DNA from: an uncultured Bacillota bacterium
Lineage (GTDB): Bacteria > Bacillota > Clostridia > Peptostreptococcales > Anaerovoracaceae
Direction of reading: 5' to 3'
NCBI GenBank assembly: GCA_949287095.1
Contig: CASEFA010000016.1
Location: 1-55,505 of the forward strand
Length of the DNA stretch: 55,505 bases
Under the pieces are notes generated by a model. That model searched no databases. It was not told the origin of the DNA and saw only the letters and a list, made by a program, of their open reading frames with translations. Every line of letters begins with the position of its first letter. Within the stretch, counting starts at the first letter, position 1. Shown here one piece after another: positions 14,683 to 22,734 of this stretch. The position numbers were made by a program, and so were the translations under genes.

Positions 14683-16689
14683 CTATTCTTCGACAGCTTC
14701 GGCGGTTTCCTCTGCTGCAGGTTCTTCAGCAGCTTCAGGAGCAGCCTCTTCTGCTGCCGGCTCTTCGTCCGCAGGAGCGTCCATAGCTTCCTTAATGCTT
14801 AAGGATATGCGCTTTCTCTCTGTATCAATCTCCAGAATCTTAGCATTCACTTCCTGGCCTACGGTAAGTTCGTCGGCAATGTTGGTAACTCTCTTATGAG
14901 CAACCTCGGAAATGTGAACGAGTCCGTCAAGACCCGGCTCAAGTTCTACGAATGCACCGTATTCTTTAATCTGAACAACCTTACCGGTAACAATCTGACC
15001 TACCTGATAGTTGTCATTTATAACAGACCAAGGTTCAGGTGTAGTCTGCTTAAGTCCGAGAGAAATTTTTCCTTTCTCTTCATTCATGGAGAGAATCTTA
15101 ACGTTAATCTTCTGTCCAATCTTAAGCACTTCCTGAGGATGTCTCAGCTTACCCCATGAAATCTCTGAAATGTGAAGAAGTCCGTCGATTCCCCCGATAT
15201 CAACGAATGCACCGTAATCGGTAAATCTCATTACAGTACCTTCAACGATATCGCCAACGTTCAGATGTGCCCAGATTTCTGCAATCTGCTTCTGCTTGAT
15301 CTCGTTGATAACTGCCTTGTGTGAGAATACCGCTCTGTTTCTTCTCTGATCAACTCTGGTTACCTTAACGTCCAGAGTCTGTCCGATAAACTCGTCCGCA
15401 TTTTCAACGTATCTGTCGGAAAGCTGCGAAAGCGGCATGAATCCGGATACTTCCTTATACGCTGCAATCACGCCTCCGTTAACAGGTCTGATAACCTTAA
15501 CGCTGATAGTAGATTTATTCTCCAGAGCATCGCTAATCTCATTCCAATGCTCGTTTATCTCAAGTTTCTTCTTGGAGAGCAGTATTCCGCCGTCTCCGTC
15601 ATCTGTCTTGACAACCTTCGCCTGGATTTCGTCGCCTTCTTTAAATAAATCAGTCAGCTTCTGTCCTTCCTCTAATGTCACTTCTGAAGCAGGAAGAATT
15701 CCGTCTTTCTTGCAACCCAGGTTGATAATTACTTCTTTATCGTTAACCTGATGCACTTTTCCGTCTACAATCTCACCGGTACGAGGTAATCTCAAAGACG
15801 CATCGATTTCATCCATGAAATCTTCCATTGATAATTTTTCGTTAGTGATAGCTTCACTCATGTCAGCAATAACCTCCTTAATTACGCATTCGGGCGTCGA
15901 GGCACCCGCTGCAACTCCTATTTTATTATATTTTTGAATTTCTTTCAATGGTAAATCTCCGATGTTTTCAACAAAAAACGTATTTTTACAGTGTTTTTTC
16001 GAAATATCGTAAAGTTTACATGTATTGGAGCTTTTTCTGTCGCCGATTATTATCATTGCGTCGGCAGTTTTTGCCAGTTCTTCACAGCTTTTCTGCCTTT
16101 CGGAGGTGGCGCTGCATATAGTGTTTTTTATTTCCGGTTCTGAACCGCGTTCTATCATAATCTCTGTTACGTCATCGAGCAGACTTCGTTTTATGGTCGT
16201 CTGACATACTATGAAATATTTCCCGGGCTCCAGCTCTGCGGCCTCTTCTCTGCTGCCGACAATCCTGGCCTTATTTTCACACCACCCGTTGATTCCTATA
16301 ACCTCAGGATGATTCCTGTCACCGATTATAACTATATTCTTTCCCTGCTCTGCGGCCTCTGCAACAAGTCTGTGAATTTTCCCCACAAACGGACACGTGG
16401 CGTCCACCGTTTCAACTCCCGCCTCCTTAAGGGCGTCAAAAAACGCTCTCGTCTCACCGTGAGACCTTATTATAGCAATATCTCCCGGCTTCATATCCTC
16501 AGGTTTTTCAGCTATGTCCACACCGCGTCTTTTCAGTCCGTCCGTTACAAGCCTGTTATGAATCAGCGGGCCGCACGTGTATATCTTCCTGCCCGAACCT
16601 TTACTGACCTTTATCTGTTCTTCTGTCTTTTCTATCGCTCTTCTCACTCCGAAACAGAATCCCGAATTTTCAGCTCTGATGATTTCCAT
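14683..16689 (-). CDS. ispH: IspH (HMBPP reductase) fused to ribosomal protein S1-like domains
   Basis: A 668-residue fusion. Residues 1-~285 are IspH/LytB, the [4Fe-4S] enzyme making IPP and DMAPP at the end of the MEP pathway. The three cluster cysteines are in SGFCFGVRRA, DATCPFVGK and NTICSATSERQ, with IRSHGE, NHPEVIG and the SSNT motif. Residues ~305-640 hold four S1 RNA-binding repeats (for example VGDIVEGTVMRFTDYGAFVD and VGQIVTGKVVQIKEYGAFVE), and the last 30 are Ala/Glu-rich. The start is the ATG at 16689 with GGAGCGG upstream; a 32-codon extension into the spacer is unlikely. This fusion is known in Clostridia, where it supplies an S1-like protein. Confidence 0.95.
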   Translation of the reverse strand: MEIIRAENSGFCFGVRRAIEKTEEQIKVSKGSGRKIYTCGPLIHNRLVTDGLKRRGVDIAEKPEDMKPGDIAIIRSHGETRAFFDALKEAGVETVDATCPFVGKIHRLVAEAAEQGKNIVIIGDRNHPEVIGINGWCENKARIVGSREEAAELEPGKYFIVCQTTIKRSLLDDVTEIMIERGSEPEIKNTICSATSERQKSCEELAKTADAMIIIGDRKSSNTCKLYDISKKHCKNTFFVENIGDLPLKEIQKYNKIGVAAGASTPECVIKEVIADMSEAITNEKLSMEDFMDEIDASLRLPRTGEIVDGKVHQVNDKEVIINLGCKKDGILPASEVTLEEGQKLTDLFKEGDEIQAKVVKTDDGDGGILLSKKKLEINEHWNEISDALENKSTISVKVIRPVNGGVIAAYKEVSGFMPLSQLSDRYVENADEFIGQTLDVKVTRVDQRRNRAVFSHKAVINEIKQKQIAEIWAHLNVGDIVEGTVMRFTDYGAFVDIGGIDGLLHISEISWGKLRHPQEVLKIGQKINVKILSMNEEKGKISLGLKQTTPEPWSVINDNYQVGQIVTGKVVQIKEYGAFVELEPGLDGLVHISEVAHKRVTNIADELTVGQEVNAKILEIDTERKRISLSIKEAMDAPADEEPAAEEAAPEAAEEPAAEETAEAVEE

Positions 16690-16793
16690 AAACTTACCGC
16701 TCCTTTTTCTTCTGCAGCTATTCCGGCAGCTTCCCGCCGATACGGGATTCAGACATACCGCCGAATTAAAGTATATCAGAATCACCGCAGATT

Positions 16794-17336
16794 TTAAAGA
16801 GCATACATCTTTCGTCTGAATACGGCAAGTTTTCGCACCGTATTTTTCATATTTGCCTTTAACTTCAGCATATTTCGCACTTCTTCCATGTATTCGCGGT
16901 ATTCGAGCAGAACGTCCTTAAACAGGTACTCCGCAATTACGTCAAGAGGATTTCTCTCCCGGTTTTCAGTGCCTGAAGGCTCGTACACCATCTTAAGTCT
17001 CGTCCTTTCCCCCTTTTTTCTGACAAACACTGTATTCTCGTCTATTACATACCCGCCGGCTCTGATGTAATAGTTTTCAGCTTTCATGATTTCTTCCGCT
17101 ATGCGATACAGAAGTTCTGCGGCATAAAACGGACTTTCAATCTTCAAATCCCTTACCGGCTGAAAGCCGTCCGTAAAAAAGTATATCAGAATATCCCGAT
17201 TCTCATCAGTCGTCTCTCCTCCGTCCCGTCTCACCACAGATGTTGGAAAAAACAGCGGACAGCTGTTCATTGCAAGTATATCCTTCACGAATTTTTCAGT
17301 TTCACTTCCAAGCCTTGCTTCATAAGCTTCCTCCAC
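16794..17336 (-). CDS. DUF6382-like protein of the Tad locus
   Basis: A 180-residue soluble protein. The pattern of a short N-terminal strand region (MNSCPLFFPTSVVRRDG), a helical middle, then AGGYVIDENTVFVRKKGERT and LKMVYEPSG resembles the DUF6382 domain that sits at the end of Firmicute Tad clusters, where it is usually fused to an FHA domain. No FHA part is present here. The start chosen is the GTG at 17334-17336, because AGGAGG ends five bases before it; the GTG two codons earlier lies within that site. It follows the TadE-like gene by a few bases. A pilus-assembly accessory role is inferred from position; the family call is tentative. Confidence 0.45.
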   Translation of the reverse strand: MEEAYEARLGSETEKFVKDILAMNSCPLFFPTSVVRRDGGETTDENRDILIYFFTDGFQPVRDLKIESPFYAAELLYRIAEEIMKAENYYIRAGGYVIDENTVFVRKKGERTRLKMVYEPSGTENRERNPLDVIAEYLFKDVLLEYREYMEEVRNMLKLKANMKNTVRKLAVFRRKMYAL

Positions 17337-17345
17337 AGGCACCTC

Positions 17346-18143
17346 CTATCCTCCGCACTTCATACACGGCGTATATCCTTTTCCCTCGGCTTCGTCCTTA
17401 TCAATCTCTATGAAATATTTTTCCACAGTGCTGCAATTCCCCGTGTGATATACTTCTCCTGCTCTCCTGAACAGAAACACAGTGGTTCCGATGGATTTGT
17501 CGCCTGAACTGCATATATCACATGCTCTGTATCTTTTCCTTACCTGCTGTGAAAGCGAAGTCATCTCGAATGCGGGGTTCAGCACAGAGCAGTCTCTTTT
17601 ATGATACCTTTCTCCCCAGTCAGGAAAAACATACACAGGTTCTGAATCCTCATCACGTTCCATTTCATCCCTGCTCATAGCTTCACTCTGTCTCACGCTG
17701 CCAGTAAACGGCCTGCACTTGAGCCTGCCGCTGAAAACAATATCATCACCCATCGACAACGGATCGTTATATGTCAGCATGGCAGTAAAATCCACAGTGA
17801 TAACATCATCCACCGTAACGGTCGTTCTCCCTGCCCTTATTCTGTCCCTGTAGCAGTATTTCAGGCTGTCCACTCGAAAACTGTCGCTTTCACCGAGAGC
17901 TCTCTCTGCCCCTTCACGTATGTGGCTCTGACATCTGATATAACTCTTAAAGAAATGGGCATATATGTTTTCTTTCGCCATCTCATCGCACACGGTGAAA
18001 ACCAGCCTTTCGCATCTGGCCATTCTCGGAACCGCCGATATCATGATCAGTACCGCAACAATAAATATCGGCAGTATAATCGCAGCTTCTGTTATGTAAC
18101 TGCCCTTCTTTGATAATCGTAATTTCATTCTGCACTGTTTCAT
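17346..18143 (-). CDS. TadE-like pseudopilin with duplicated Ada-like Cys/His tail
   Basis: A 265-residue protein. Residues ~12-40 give the TadE-type N-terminus (GSYITEAAIILPIFIVAVLI), a prepilin-like Glu plus one membrane span, placing the rest outside the cell. The C-terminal ~90 residues contain two copies of a YHxxxC...YxxCxxC pattern: RYHKRDCSVL with YRACDIC, then VYHTGNCSTV with YTPCMKC. This layout is like the small metal-binding domain related to Ada found on secreted Firmicute proteins. Its start overlaps the stop of the DUF5702 gene (TGATG). A minor pilin or surface adhesin role is inference. Confidence 0.7.
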   Translation of the reverse strand: MKQCRMKLRLSKKGSYITEAAIILPIFIVAVLIMISAVPRMARCERLVFTVCDEMAKENIYAHFFKSYIRCQSHIREGAERALGESDSFRVDSLKYCYRDRIRAGRTTVTVDDVITVDFTAMLTYNDPLSMGDDIVFSGRLKCRPFTGSVRQSEAMSRDEMERDEDSEPVYVFPDWGERYHKRDCSVLNPAFEMTSLSQQVRKRYRACDICSSGDKSIGTTVFLFRRAGEVYHTGNCSTVEKYFIEIDKDEAEGKGYTPCMKCGG

Positions 18144-19363
18144 CAGTATTCTCCGGTGAATTCAAGCCTTTTTCCGTTTATTTCAACATTGCACCTGAGA
18201 CCTGCGTTATATGTCTTAAGAAGAAAATCGTCGTAATAGAGGAATCTCATGTTTATCTGTATCAGATCCATCATTCGAAGAAGTCTCACTTCTTCATCCA
18301 TGGCAAATATCATCACATTAAGATAATCCTCATATGTATCGCCTCTGGTACTGCCCGGATCTATCATACCTTCTTCCGTATTATTCAATATGGATTCAAG
18401 ATCCGTTGCCCACGAAGCATCGTCTTTCATCAGCGGAACCTTCCTGTCCGCCATCAGAAGTCTGTAGTCATTAATACTTTCTGCAAAAGCCCACGCAGCG
18501 AATATGCCCTGCTTCACCAGTATGGCTGCAGGGCCGGGCGCTATAGCGGCGGCGGCAGCCGTAACCGCGGCATTTTTCTCAGGATCAGAATTGAGATAAA
18601 TCATATTGAGTACTTCCCGTATTCCGATAATCCTGTTGCGTACTCCGTTCAGATTGCCGGAATCACTCAGATTCGCACATATGATATACTCCATTTCATT
18701 TTCAAAAAACGTAGATCCAAGTCCCTTGGAATCATTTCCGTTCTTAAAATATGCGTTTATATATCTGTTCTGAAGATATCCTTCCGCTCCGGCCTTAACA
18801 AAATCCGAAGCTGATGTCTTACCTCTCAGGAGAGACGCTATGGCGGATGCCGTTACGGCTCTGTCGTTTCCCGAAGAAGGAAGATAGTCCGCCACCTTCC
18901 TGTTTCTTAAAACGGCATCATGATCTTCACTCGTATCGTTCCCGTCTCCGGTTTCATTTCCGGCGTAAGGACCTATGAAGCTTTCAGCCATAGCTTTTGC
19001 TCCCGCTTTATTCACCTGCTTTCTGAACACGCTCGTATCTGTCAGCGCATAATCGCTGAGATCCGCTGTAAATCCATCGGTGCTGATATACATCTTCTCC
19101 CCGAATGAGTATTCAGCATAGTGATTAAGTCTTGCCTCAACATCATTCTGCATTCCGTAAAATCCGAAAATCCCATACCGTTCAAACAGATTAATGTCGT
19201 ACTCCGCAAGAACGGCATCCGTCCAGAGGCTGCCCAGCGCTTTTCCGCCGCTGACCGCAGCCCTGTCCCTGGATGCCTGGATGAAGGCCAGCAGAAGAAT
19301 CAGCAGGCTGACAAAGAATACGGATGCAAAGACAGTTACTGATCCTTTTCTGTCAGCCTTCAA
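18143..19363 (-). CDS. DUF5702 (TadG-like) exported protein
   Basis: A 406-residue protein with one N-terminal membrane span (GSVTVFASVFFVSLLILLLA) and a large extracytoplasmic remainder, matching the DUF5702 proteins of clostridial Tad clusters. It contains the conserved-looking LFERYGIFGFYG segment near the start, and a hydrophobic Ala-rich stretch around residues 265-290 may re-enter the membrane. The start at 19363 overlaps the preceding TadE-like gene by 11 bp. Its role is likely structural in the pilus or its anchoring; no enzyme motif is visible. Confidence 0.7.
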   Translation of the reverse strand: MKADRKGSVTVFASVFFVSLLILLLAFIQASRDRAAVSGGKALGSLWTDAVLAEYDINLFERYGIFGFYGMQNDVEARLNHYAEYSFGEKMYISTDGFTADLSDYALTDTSVFRKQVNKAGAKAMAESFIGPYAGNETGDGNDTSEDHDAVLRNRKVADYLPSSGNDRAVTASAIASLLRGKTSASDFVKAGAEGYLQNRYINAYFKNGNDSKGLGSTFFENEMEYIICANLSDSGNLNGVRNRIIGIREVLNMIYLNSDPEKNAAVTAAAAAIAPGPAAILVKQGIFAAWAFAESINDYRLLMADRKVPLMKDDASWATDLESILNNTEEGMIDPGSTRGDTYEDYLNVMIFAMDEEVRLLRMMDLIQINMRFLYYDDFLLKTYNAGLRCNVEINGKRLEFTGEY

Positions 19364-19670
19364 TCAACTCACCCATCCTTATTATTTCCGATTCTCTTAT
19401 ACTCGCTATGCTCTCCTCATACTCCGACCTGAGAAAAATTTCCGTTATTCCACCCATGTCTGACGAGGTTTCTCTTTTTTCTATCAGAGTGTCATAAAAG
19501 AAATATCCTTCCCGGTTTTGCGCACTTTCAATCAGATAATCGTGCACGCTGCATTGGGTCTCAAGTCGTGCGTAAAAGTAAATCATCAGCAGTATAAGAC
19601 TTAGAATCGTCAATATCATTACAGGCAGCACTATAGCCGCCTCTACTGTTTCGTCTCCCCTCTTGTTCAT
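19353..19670 (-). CDS. TadE-like minor pilin
   Basis: A 105-residue protein whose N-terminus KRGDETVEAAIVLPVMILTI is the TadE prepilin-type signal (Gly before the cleavage point, Glu a few residues in) followed by one membrane span. The remaining ~65 residues are external, charged and helical. It lies 4 bp after flp and overlaps DUF5702, so the pilin-like genes are tightly coupled. Confidence 0.75.
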   Translation of the reverse strand: MNKRGDETVEAAIVLPVMILTILSLILLMIYFYARLETQCSVHDYLIESAQNREGYFFYDTLIEKRETSSDMGGITEIFLRSEYEESIASIRESEIIRMGELIEG

Positions 19671-19674
19671 TTTT

Positions 19675-19809
19675 CTAACTGTTCAGATCTGCGAACGTAT
19701 TATTGACGAACTCCGTAATCTGGGTTCTGAAAATCAGCCCCAGGGCGACCGCAAGCGCTATAAGAATAGCCACCTGAACCATCTCCATTCCTCGCTTGTT
19801 TTTAAGCAT
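19675..19809 (-). CDS. flp: Flp-type pilin
   Basis: A 44-residue protein, MLKNKRGMEMVQVAILIALA then an ALGLIFRTQITEFVNNTF segment. The KRG / MEM cleavage region and single hydrophobic helix are those of the Flp pilin that polymerises into the Tad pilus, after processing by a TadV-type prepilin peptidase not found in this window. The start is the ATG at 19807-19809 with GAGGGTGA at good spacing; a longer reading from 19977 runs through tadC in another frame and is rejected. Confidence 0.85.
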   Translation of the reverse strand: MLKNKRGMEMVQVAILIALAVALGLIFRTQITEFVNNTFADLNS

Positions 19810-19847
19810 TTCACCCTCTCTTTCCTGCGGGCTGCCGGCCTTATATA

Positions 19848-20828
19848 CTACATCTGCATCATGGCCGGAGCCGCCGTTACCCCTATAAGGGCCAGAAGGA
19901 GCATCGCCAGCGGTCCGGACAGCCTGGTTTCCGCAAGCTTCCCTTTTTCTTCCGCCGCCTTCTTTCTTCTGTTCCATAATATTTCTCCTTCGTCTGCCAG
20001 TTTTTCAGACAGATCGTTACCCTTATACCGGGCTGTGACTATAATTTCCTTGACTCTTGTAAACTCCCTGACTCCTATCTCAGACGAGCGTATATCCATT
20101 ATCCTAACAACCGAAACGTTGGATTCAACGGCTTTTTTTCGGATTTCTACTATCACATCTTCGAAGTAATTTCTCTTCTTCCTGGCTTCATATCCATCCG
20201 CAACTCTCCCAAACGCTTCTTCAAATATCAGTCCGCTTCCCAAAAGAAGCAGAATCTGCGAATTGAAAGACGGAAGAGTTTTAAGAACACTGTCCTTTTT
20301 TTCTCTTGCGATTCTCGCGTGTTTTTCTTTTTCACCGTTATAGAAGAACAGCACCATGGCAGGAAACAGCATTAATATAGTGTACTTTCCGGTACTGTCC
20401 GGCTTTTCCCAAAGCAGCATGGTACCGTCCTCAAGTACTCTCGGAAGTTCCGCTCTGGCGCCTTCACTGTTCTCCACCGTCCTTATCGCTTCATCTAAAG
20501 ATTTTCTTATAGAGTCTCCGGTATCCGGTTCGTCCGAACCTATATCAGTGTTTTTACTCTCCTCACCTCCCATCGTTATAACTGCATTTCGACTTACGGA
20601 TACCCCGTCCCGGAACCCGGTCACTTTAAGGGCTGCGGACCGCTGCCCTCCGGCTTCCAGATTCAGAGCAGAAAGGTTTCCTCTTTCATCTTCGAAATAT
20701 ATTTTATCTCCGCCTGTTTCCGTTATACATATCAGTGCAAACAGAATACATGTGGCGGCGAAGCATAAGACTACGGTTTTTCTGTTTTCCCTGAGATATT
20801 CTGTTATCTTCAGATTCCTAAACTTCAA
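19848..20828 (-). CDS. tadC: TadC-like inner-membrane platform protein with an external insert
   Basis: A 326-residue protein with a first membrane span at about 17-37 and a ~125-residue region after it that should lie outside the cell. A second span is YTILMLFPAMVLFF, followed by a cytoplasmic T2SS-F domain (TLPSFNSQILLLLGSGLIFE ... NDLSEKLADEGEILW) and a final span near the C-terminus. It pairs with TadB as the polytopic platform of the pilus motor. The start is a TTG overlapping tadB by 11 bp, with AAGG upstream. The long segment between the first two spans is unusual. Confidence 0.75.
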   Translation of the reverse strand: MKFRNLKITEYLRENRKTVVLCFAATCILFALICITETGGDKIYFEDERGNLSALNLEAGGQRSAALKVTGFRDGVSVSRNAVITMGGEESKNTDIGSDEPDTGDSIRKSLDEAIRTVENSEGARAELPRVLEDGTMLLWEKPDSTGKYTILMLFPAMVLFFYNGEKEKHARIAREKKDSVLKTLPSFNSQILLLLGSGLIFEEAFGRVADGYEARKKRNYFEDVIVEIRKKAVESNVSVVRIMDIRSSEIGVREFTRVKEIIVTARYKGNDLSEKLADEGEILWNRRKKAAEEKGKLAETRLSGPLAMLLLALIGVTAAPAMMQM

Positions 20829-21552
20829 TTGAAGTAATCCTTTCTATCATTCTGTATGCCGCTGTCATCACTGCAAGCACAGCCGTCATAATAATCCTTC
20901 CGGCAGCAGTTTCATACAGTGGCATGATATATTCGGGAGATACGGCTCCCAGAAATACTATGAGTGTCACAGGCATAGCCGTAATAAGTTTCCCCTCCAG
21001 CTTTTTCTGAGCCGCCATGGTTCTTATCTCATTTTCGATGTTTATTTTATCCGTTATAACTGAGGCAGCTCTGTCCGCCGCCTTAATCAGATCCCCTCCC
21101 GTATCCCTGCATGCCCGGAAAACCTGAGTAAACTCTTCAATTTCTGAAACGCCGCTCTGAAAGGCAAACTCCTCCCATACACAAATATCCGAATCTCCCG
21201 TGTCTCTTATGCGACGCAGCATATACTCAAGCTTTTCCGAAAGCATACAACCCCCTGAATAAATGCTTTTCAGCGACTCCACCGCTTCTTCCATGGCTTC
21301 GGTCATATGCCTGCCGGATGAAAACGATGCCGAAAAGCTGTACAGCATGTCGCGGAACTGATTCCTCAACTCCTTCTTCTTTCTCTCGTCCATCCATTGG
21401 TCATATTTCCTTAATGTTGCCATATACACAGGCACAGCTGCCGCAGCGCCCAGCATACTTCTGTAAAATATCATTCCTGCCGCAGTAGAGAAAAATGCGG
21501 TAATCGCCAGATATCGACAGTTTATTTTTCTTAATTTGTCAATTATCCTCAC
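20818..21552 (-). CDS. tadB: TadB-like inner-membrane platform protein
   Basis: A 244-residue T2SS-F family protein with membrane spans in the first ~45 residues and the last ~50 residues, and a helical cytoplasmic domain between (FRDMLYSFSASFSSGRHMTE, then FTQVFRACRDTGGDLIKAAD). It recruits the TadA ATPase to the membrane. The start is GTG at 21552, with GGAGGAA upstream; it overlaps the tadA stop (GTGA), showing coupling. Confidence 0.85.
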   Translation of the reverse strand: MRIIDKLRKINCRYLAITAFFSTAAGMIFYRSMLGAAAAVPVYMATLRKYDQWMDERKKKELRNQFRDMLYSFSASFSSGRHMTEAMEEAVESLKSIYSGGCMLSEKLEYMLRRIRDTGDSDICVWEEFAFQSGVSEIEEFTQVFRACRDTGGDLIKAADRAASVITDKINIENEIRTMAAQKKLEGKLITAMPVTLIVFLGAVSPEYIMPLYETAAGRIIMTAVLAVMTAAYRMIERITSIEV

Positions 21553-22730
21553 TGATCTGTTCCTCCGAGCTTAAGCTTCATATCCTTTACTATCCCGTTG
21601 CCTGTTCTTATCAGCTCAAGATTCTCTCCCGGTATAAACAGAGGATTCAGCCTGTATTCATCTCCGTCAAAACCGACTATTTCCTGGACTTCAATTACAC
21701 GTCTCCTTCCGTCGGATGTTCTTACCAGATGAACCATAATATCTAAAGCTTCCACTATCTGCGCCCTCACAGCATCCATTGGAAGCTGTCCCGCCATTAA
21801 GTGCATTGCCTCAAGCCTTCTCAACATTCCACGCACCGAGTTCCCATGGCCTGTAGACATTCCGCAATGGCCCGTATTGAGAGCCTGCAGCATATCTGCA
21901 ACTTCTCTTCCTCTTACCTCTCCTATTATCAGAATATCCGGCCGCATTCTGAGGCTTGTCTTTATCAGCATATCCATGGATATCAGTCCTTTTCCCATGG
22001 AATTAGCGTTATGGCACTCCATCTGAACCAGATTGTCAACATTAGTCAGCTGAAGCTCCGCTGAATCCTCTATAACGATAACTCTTTTATCCTCGGGAAT
22101 GAAATCGGAAAGAGCGTTCAGAAATGTAGTTTTCCCGGAAGACGTCCCGCCGCTTATGAAAATGTTATATCCGCTTCTTACCAGCAGTTTCAGAAACTCC
22201 GAGCATTCTTCTGTCACTGCTCCCATGGAAATCAGCCTGTTCATGGTCATCTTGTTTCTGCTGAATTTCCGTATGGTTAGCACCGGCCCTTCGATTGCGA
22301 TATTCTTATGTACTGCATTTACTCTGGAGCCGTCTTCCAGGCGGGCGTCGAGTATGGGGTTCAGTTCGTTTATCTCTCTTCTGACTCCTGCCGCTATATT
22401 CCGGATCACGTCTTCAAGCTCGGCCGCAGATGAAAACATGGTTTCAATCTTCTCTATTCTGCCGTCTTTTTCTATGAACACGTTATCCGGTCCGTTAATC
22501 ATTATTTCGTTTATATCTCTGTTCTCTGCAAGAAAGTGAAGGGCTCCCAGCCTGCTTCGCAGTCTGCCGTATATATGGTCAAAAGCTGCACTATACTCCT
22601 CCGCCGTCATATCCGGAAATCTTCTGAAGACAGCTTCTTCGATTATGTCCCGTATCTTATCTTCCGAAAGTCCGTCTTCTTCAAGAATTGTCTTTCTTAT
22701 ATCTCTTTCCGCCTCTATCAGACCGTCCAT
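21549..22730 (-). CDS. tadA: Tad pilus assembly ATPase TadA/CpaF
   Basis: A 393-residue secretion-type hexameric ATPase that drives Flp pilus assembly. It shows Walker A GGTSSGKTTFLNAL, an Asp box, Walker B region ILIIGEVRGREV and the HGNS/His box TGHCGMSTGHGNS, preceded by the N-terminal all-helical domain. The start is the ATG at 22730, four bases after the tadZ stop; the ATG at 22751 lies within tadZ and has weaker signals. It is central to the operon tadZ-A-B-C-flp. Confidence 0.93.
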   Translation of the reverse strand: MDGLIEAERDIRKTILEEDGLSEDKIRDIIEEAVFRRFPDMTAEEYSAAFDHIYGRLRSRLGALHFLAENRDINEIMINGPDNVFIEKDGRIEKIETMFSSAAELEDVIRNIAAGVRREINELNPILDARLEDGSRVNAVHKNIAIEGPVLTIRKFSRNKMTMNRLISMGAVTEECSEFLKLLVRSGYNIFISGGTSSGKTTFLNALSDFIPEDKRVIVIEDSAELQLTNVDNLVQMECHNANSMGKGLISMDMLIKTSLRMRPDILIIGEVRGREVADMLQALNTGHCGMSTGHGNSVRGMLRRLEAMHLMAGQLPMDAVRAQIVEALDIMVHLVRTSDGRRRVIEVQEIVGFDGDEYRLNPLFIPGENLELIRTGNGIVKDMKLKLGGTDQ

Positions 22731-22734
22731 TGCT

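Noticed and set aside
18110-18814. Plus-strand frame of 234 codons in the Tad region
   Set aside because: Antisense to the DUF5702 gene, with no ribosome binding site and no recognisable product.
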